64,000 bases of DNA from Paenibacillus_AR mesotrionivorans (GTDB lineage: Bacteria; Bacillota; Bacilli; Paenibacillales; NBRC-103111). Shown here one piece after another: positions 62,177 through 64,000 of the stretch (position 1 is its first letter; every line of letters starts with the position of its first letter). The translations under genes were made by a program, and so were the position numbers. Location of the stretch: NCBI RefSeq assembly GCF_046098205.1, contig NZ_JBJURJ010000006.1, positions 62,001 to 126,000 of the forward strand. Direction: 5' to 3'. The notes under the pieces were generated by a model that was given only the letters and a program-made list of their open reading frames with translations, made no database searches and was not told the origin of the DNA.

Positions 62177-63226
62177 CTATCCGACCGTCAAATTGCCCGG
62201 AACTGCCACCGCCTTATCTGCGATGGAGATATTAACGGCCCCGCCATTCACGGTAAGGGCGGAATAATCCACCACCCCGGGGGTATCCAGGATCATATTG
62301 GCGATCCGGGTGTACCGGACCACCGGGTCCTTAAAGGCCAGCCCCTGCAAATACATCTGAATGCCCGCCGCAACAGCTGCTTTTACCCCGTCCCGGGTGT
62401 AACCGGAGCTCAATGTCACCTGGACCGAGACATGAATGGCCGTTTCCTGGGCTGCTTCTACGGTGACCGTTGCCCCCACAGGGCGGGTGGCTTCAATATG
62501 GGCCTTCACCGCATTCACCAGCTCTGCTGCCGGAGCCCGTTTGGCCAGGTCCAACACCACCACCTTCACCGTCCCGGGACCGTTCCACAGCGGAAAAACC
62601 CGGGCATCCCCGATACCCTCCACTTCCATCGCCCACAGCCTATAATGGGCTGCGTTGCCGCTGGTGGCCTGATTGCGCACCCGCTGCAGAAGCCGCTCCA
62701 GAAGGGACGCGTCACCCTCGGCATCGGCTCCCCCTGTCACCGCAGCAGCATTACTCACAGCAGATACACCGGACACCGATACGGGAATGATGGTAATCGT
62801 CCCGGAGGCTGCATTGCCGGAGATCCCTGCCTTTTCCGCTTCCACCCGAACCACAGCCCTGCCCTCCGCAGATAGCACCGCACCGGCCGTACTGACATAC
62901 CGGACACCCGCTCCCGTGGCAAAAACCGTACCCTTCGGCACCGCTGCACCTGCCGAACCCGTCACTACCACCTCGCCGTTGGCCTTAACGGCACTGTGGC
63001 GGGTAACGCCATGCTCATCCGCACGGCGGTCCAGATATATCCCGGAGCTCGTGGCGGCAAAGCCCAACCGCAGCACCCGCTCCAACTGGGCATAGGCAAT
63101 AGCCATCTCCACAGAAAGCGCCGAGGAAACGTCATACGAAAACGTCCCCTCCTGCTTGGCGATACCGGGCTCCAGCCGTCCCAGCATGGATTTCAAAAGC
63201 TTTTCCTGGCTCTCCTGCTCAAACAT
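62177..63226 (-). CDS. xkdT: baseplate J-like protein (XkdT)
   Basis: A 349-residue baseplate wedge protein of the gp47/J family. Visible: ATSSGIYLDRRADEHGVTR, GTVFATGAGVRYVST, GGADAEGDASLLERLLQRV and AHYRLWAMEVEGIGDARVFP. It joins the baseplate arms around the tube. It overlaps the XkdS stop by eight bases. Length and motifs fit the PBSX-type. Confidence 0.94.
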   Translation of the reverse strand: MFEQESQEKLLKSMLGRLEPGIAKQEGTFSYDVSSALSVEMAIAYAQLERVLRLGFAATSSGIYLDRRADEHGVTRHSAVKANGEVVVTGSAGAAVPKGTVFATGAGVRYVSTAGAVLSAEGRAVVRVEAEKAGISGNAASGTITIIPVSVSGVSAVSNAAAVTGGADAEGDASLLERLLQRVRNQATSGNAAHYRLWAMEVEGIGDARVFPLWNGPGTVKVVVLDLAKRAPAAELVNAVKAHIEATRPVGATVTVEAAQETAIHVSVQVTLSSGYTRDGVKAAVAAGIQMYLQGLAFKDPVVRYTRIANMILDTPGVVDYSALTVNGGAVNISIADKAVAVPGNLTVG

Positions 63227-63641
63227 CCACCTTCACCTCCCCATAAATCGTCTCCACACGCACTATTCCCTCCAACCGGTCCCCTTGCAGATTGGCTTCC
63301 ACCTGAGGAACTCCCGTAATATATGGATTCACCAGCAAAGCCTCGCGGATGTACCGGGTCAACTCTAACTGGGTGGCTCCGGTTGTGTAGGAACTGCCGA
63401 TCAGGGCCTCCAGCTCTGTGCCGTAATACGGGCTATAGCCCAAATATCGGTAACGCGCCGTACGCAGCGCCTTGTAGATCCACACCCGAAGCGCCTCCTG
63501 CCCTTCGACCACCACTGGAGCACCGTTCACCAGCTTCATTTGGCCGCTGCCGAAATCCCAGGCGTATTCCCGGAACAGGGGCAGCTCTTTTTTGCCAAGT
63601 GTGTCTGCCGGTACCTCCATAAATGGAAAAATGCCCGCCAT
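63219..63641 (-). CDS. xkdS: XkdS-type (DUF2634) baseplate protein
   Basis: A 140-residue protein with REYAWDFGSGQMKLVNGAPV, VWIYKALRTARYRYLGYSPY and the C-terminal strand pair. It matches the DUF2634/XkdS family, which resembles the gp25-like lysozyme-fold wedge component. GGTGGTGAAG precedes the ATG. It overlaps the XkdR gene by one base and the XkdT gene by eight. Confidence 0.9.
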   Translation of the reverse strand: MAGIFPFMEVPADTLGKKELPLFREYAWDFGSGQMKLVNGAPVVVEGQEALRVWIYKALRTARYRYLGYSPYYGTELEALIGSSYTTGATQLELTRYIREALLVNPYITGVPQVEANLQGDRLEGIVRVETIYGEVKVDV

Positions 63642-63916
63642 CAGCTCTTCACCACCTTGCTTACCGCTACATATTGCTGCTGGTTGTCCAGCCCCAGGAC
63701 CAGAATCGTGTCACCGGGCCTCACTGTAGGTTCATCGCCGGAAGCCGCAGCCAGCAGCTCCGGCGTTGCCAGCACAAACGGACTGCCCAGCTCCACCCCC
63801 GACAGCCAGATGCGGAACGGATCCCCGCTGGCCAGCTCAGCCAAAAAAATACCGGAAGGGCGCGCCTTCACCGCCTCATTCCGGATGAAATTCACCAGCC
63901 ATGCCGCACTCTGCAT
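63641..63916 (-). CDS. xkdR: XkdR-type (DUF2577) tail protein
   Basis: A 91-residue protein with LVNFIRNEAVKARPSGIFLA, RIWLSGVELGSPFVLATPEL and VRPGDTILVLGLDNQQQYVA, as in the DUF2577/XkdR family found between the LysM-hub (XkdP/Q) and the baseplate wedge genes. GGGAGG lies in the end of the upstream gene. Confidence 0.9.
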   Translation of the reverse strand: MQSAAWLVNFIRNEAVKARPSGIFLAELASGDPFRIWLSGVELGSPFVLATPELLAAASGDEPTVRPGDTILVLGLDNQQQYVAVSKVVKS

Positions 63917-63917
63917 G

Positions 63918-64000
63918 TTAGCCTCCCTTGTACTCCTTCAGATACATGAAAATGTCGTCCTTATCGGCTCCGGATGGATCTGCGTCCTTCACAGGCTGTT
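63918..64000 (-). CDS. xkdQ: XkdQ-type tail hub protein, C-terminal end
   Basis: Only the last 26 codons are inside the window; they end KDDIFMYLKEYKGG, a sequence typical of the end of the XkdQ (YqbQ) hub protein of contractile tails. The stop is followed by the XkdR ATG. The gene continues past 64000 and cannot be judged further. Confidence 0.7.
   Translation of the reverse strand, partial: QPVKDADPSGADKDDIFMYLKEYKGG

Noticed and set aside
1..64000. CRISPR arrays, tRNA, rRNA, transposases
   Set aside because: No regularly spaced repeats, no cloverleaf or ribosomal sequence, and no transposase-like protein was recognised on either strand.

Overview
The window looks like a chromosome segment of a Gram-positive endospore former of the Paenibacillaceae (Paenibacillus or a close relative). 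The gene order ydcC-alr-ndoAI-ndoA at the left edge is the one conserved in Bacillales. An SLH-domain surface protein, a 'stalk' (copper amine oxidase N-terminal-like) protein, a B. subtilis-style BY-kinase/CpsB/Ugd set and PBSX-type (Xkd) tail genes all fit that assignment. No rRNA, tRNA, CRISPR array or transposase gene was recognised.

Layout. (1) 1-4.8 kb: ndoA (partial), ndoAI, alr and ydcC on the minus strand, then two tandem paralogous proteins of unknown function and a 42-residue membrane peptide. (2) 4.9-25.8 kb, minus strand, mostly AT-rich: a glycan locus that starts from a polytopic undecaprenyl-phosphate hexose-1-phosphate transferase. It holds several GT2 enzymes, a WsaF-like transferase, a tandem-GT2 protein, a methyltransferase/coiled-coil protein and an ABC exporter (Wzm/Wzt type). 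Inside it is a sub-block (8.4-18.4 kb) with a GtrB/ArnC-type transferase, an SMR-type small transporter and two large multi-pass proteins that look like GT-C enzymes. (3) 25.9-28.4 kb, plus strand: an O-antigen-ligase family protein with a TPR tail. (4) 28.5-34.5 kb, minus: dTDP-rhamnose genes (rmlA-C-D-B), galU and manC, with two tiny paralogous genes that are easily overlooked. (5) 34.9-36.9 kb: two exported or anchored proteins of similar architecture. (6) 37-47.8 kb, minus, AT-rich in its middle: a Wzx/Wzy-dependent exopolysaccharide operon (BY-kinase pair, short sugar-phosphate transferase, Alg14/Alg13-like pair, GT4s, pyruvyl transferase family protein, Wzy, Wzx, GT2) with one decayed acyltransferase gene. 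(7) 47.9-52.4 kb: SLH protein, CpsB-type phosphatase, UDP-glucose dehydrogenase. (8) 52.5-58.5 kb, plus strand: a coiled-coil gene with an in-frame TAG, a SWIM-domain protein overlapping a SNF2-family ATPase, and an AT-hook-like protein. (9) 58.8-64 kb, minus: the distal end of a PBSX-like contractile tail cluster (XkdQ-R-S-T-U-fibre-W-X).

How it works together (inference). Two separate initiating transferases, two export routes (ABC and Wzx/Wzy) and one ligase suggest at least two surface glycans. One is probably an S-layer or cell-wall-linked, rhamnose-containing glycan, exported by the ABC transporter, possibly capped by the methyltransferase and transferred by the ligase. The other is a pyruvylated exopolysaccharide assembled by Wzx/Wzy under BY-kinase/CpsB control. 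rml, galU, ugd and manC would supply dTDP-Rha, UDP-Glc, UDP-GlcA and GDP-Man. The 8.4-18.4 kb block is the best candidate for a less familiar system: an extracytoplasmic glycan-decoration module with its own sugar-modifying enzymes.
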